A stretch of 6,682 bases of DNA from Mariprofundaceae bacterium (lineage in GTDB: Bacteria > Pseudomonadota > Zetaproteobacteria > Mariprofundales > Mariprofundaceae). Of the stretch, positions 5,809 to 6,682 are shown one piece after another (position 1 is the stretch's first letter; the number at the start of each line of letters is the position of its first letter). The stretch covers positions 1-6,682 of the forward strand of contig JALUXN010000287.1 of the NCBI GenBank assembly GCA_027018975.1, given 5' to 3'. Under the pieces are notes generated by a model, which saw only the letters and a list, made by a program, of their open reading frames with translations, ran no database searches and had not been told where the DNA came from. The position numbers and the translations under genes are program-made.

Positions 5809-6678
5809 CTACCCTCCAACCACGCCCTGAATCTGCGCCACCTCATCGGGCAGATCCTGCAGACCGGCCAACAGCGTCGGCGCATCCGCCCCCAGCCGCG
5901 CCGCCAGCAGCGGCGAGAATGTACCGACATCGGGATTGCCGCCATCACCAATCGCCATCACCTTGACCAGATGGTTCGCCGCCGCAATCGTCACCGCCAG
6001 ATCGGATGCATCCGCATGCAGCGACTCATAACCGCGAATCCCCTCCACCAAACTCTCCGGCAGCTGCCAGCTCTCCGCCAACAGCGCCCCCGCCTCACTA
6101 TTGGAGACACCGAAATACTCCGCCTCCACCACCGACAACGCGACCCCCCGCTCACGCGCCTGCCGCAGCACTTCGGCATACGTGGTCGGTTCAAAACGAA
6201 TGAATACCGCCTTACCGAAATCATGCAGCAGCCCGCCAACAAAGTGATCCGAGCCATCGCGCAGATGCAGCTGCGAACGCGCCAAGCGCTGCGCCACCGA
6301 CGCCGTCGCCAGAGAGTGTGCCAGAAAATCGCGCATGCTCAACGCATCCAGACTACTCGCCGGCAAGGCATCAACCGTGGCAATGGAAATGGCCAGATTT
6401 TTAATGGTATTCAGCCCCAGATAGACCAGCGCATGCTGCACCGAAGCGACATGCCGGGAGAGCGAAAAGAACGCGGAATTGACCATTTTGAGGATCTTCA
6501 TCGTCATCACCGGATCGGACTCAATCACACTGACCAGATCCTTGGGCGAACAGTTCATATCCGACGCCATCGACATAATCCGATGCACACTCTCCGGAAA
6601 CGCCGGCATCGCCTCCACCATCGCCATCAACTCACGACGAAACTGCTCCTGCCCACCATCGTTCACATCATCACCCAT
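5809..6678 (-). CDS. HDOD-domain protein (HD-related output domain), signalling
   Basis: This is a 289-residue cytoplasmic protein almost filled by one HDOD domain at about residues 18-220. Recognisable elements are MPAFPESVHRIMSM (24-37), ESDPVMTMKILKMVNSAFFS (53-72), ALVYLGLNTIKNLAIS (83-98), GGLLHDFGKAVF (148-159) and EAGALLAESWQLPESL (195-210). HDOD proteins are generally regulatory rather than enzymatic and act in signalling, motility or cyclic-di-GMP pathways. H152-D153 is present, but the later histidines of the true HD phosphohydrolase site are not evident (N193 sits where a His is common). The ATG at 6678 has only 4 bases upstream in the window, so a longer N-terminus cannot be excluded. 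The gene runs into the MBL hydrolase gene with a 2-bp gap, suggesting a functional pair. Confidence 0.88.
   Translation of the reverse strand: MGDDVNDGGQEQFRRELMAMVEAMPAFPESVHRIMSMASDMNCSPKDLVSVIESDPVMTMKILKMVNSAFFSLSRHVASVQHALVYLGLNTIKNLAISIATVDALPASSLDALSMRDFLAHSLATASVAQRLARSQLHLRDGSDHFVGGLLHDFGKAVFIRFEPTTYAEVLRQARERGVALSVVEAEYFGVSNSEAGALLAESWQLPESLVEGIRGYESLHADASDLAVTIAAANHLVKVMAIGDGGNPDVGTFSPLLAARLGADAPTLLAGLQDLPDEVAQIQGVVGG
5813..5817 (-). promoter_or_regulatory. Strong Shine-Dalgarno site of the MBL hydrolase gene inside the HDOD gene end
   Basis: GGAGG on the minus strand is followed by 6 bases and then the ATG at 5806. It lies within the last codons of the HDOD gene. It fixes the hydrolase start and suggests that the hydrolase is translated efficiently from the shared message. 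Confidence 0.8.
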
Positions 6679-6682
6679 TCCA

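Overview
This window is a chromosomal housekeeping segment from a Gram-negative bacterium of fairly high GC content, most likely a member of the Pseudomonadota. It carries the start of a division and cell-wall (dcw) cluster in the order mraZ-rsmH-ftsL-ftsI-murE, together with lspA and a YcgN/UPF0260-type gene, a combination typical of proteobacteria. FtsI ends in a PASTA domain, which the enterobacterial enzyme lacks. This argues for a lineage away from the Enterobacterales, but the exact class cannot be fixed from the sequence alone. No mobile elements, CRISPR arrays, tRNA or rRNA genes were seen.

Layout. Positions 1-3701 (minus strand) hold the dcw cluster, read right to left: mraZ, rsmH, ftsL, ftsI and the first 36 codons of murE. 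Each junction is an overlap or a near-contact, so the genes are almost certainly one transcript with translational coupling. Positions 3702-3929 are a 228-bp divergent intergenic region and the only sizeable non-coding stretch. It carries a well-formed mraZ promoter (A-tract UP element, perfect TTGACA, 17-bp spacer), an MraZ-type operator of TGGGN repeats on a 10-bp period just downstream, and several palindromes. Positions 3930-4909 (plus strand) hold a YcgN-like cysteine-rich protein gene followed by lspA. Positions 4925-6678 (minus strand, convergent with lspA) hold an HDOD-domain protein gene followed by a metallo-beta-lactamase-fold hydrolase gene, coupled through a strong Shine-Dalgarno site.

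How the genes fit together. MraZ represses the dcw operon from TGGGN repeats in well-studied bacteria, and the repeats are present here. RsmH methylates 16S rRNA, FtsL and FtsI are septal divisome components, and MurE makes peptidoglycan precursor. The most notable observation is a second copy of the MraZ-type repeat core (15 identical bases, inverted orientation) directly in front of the ycgN-like/lspA unit. This suggests that MraZ may control both divergent transcripts, linking lipoprotein maturation and the YcgN-like protein to division control. The HDOD and MBL pair looks like an independent two-gene signalling unit of unknown target.
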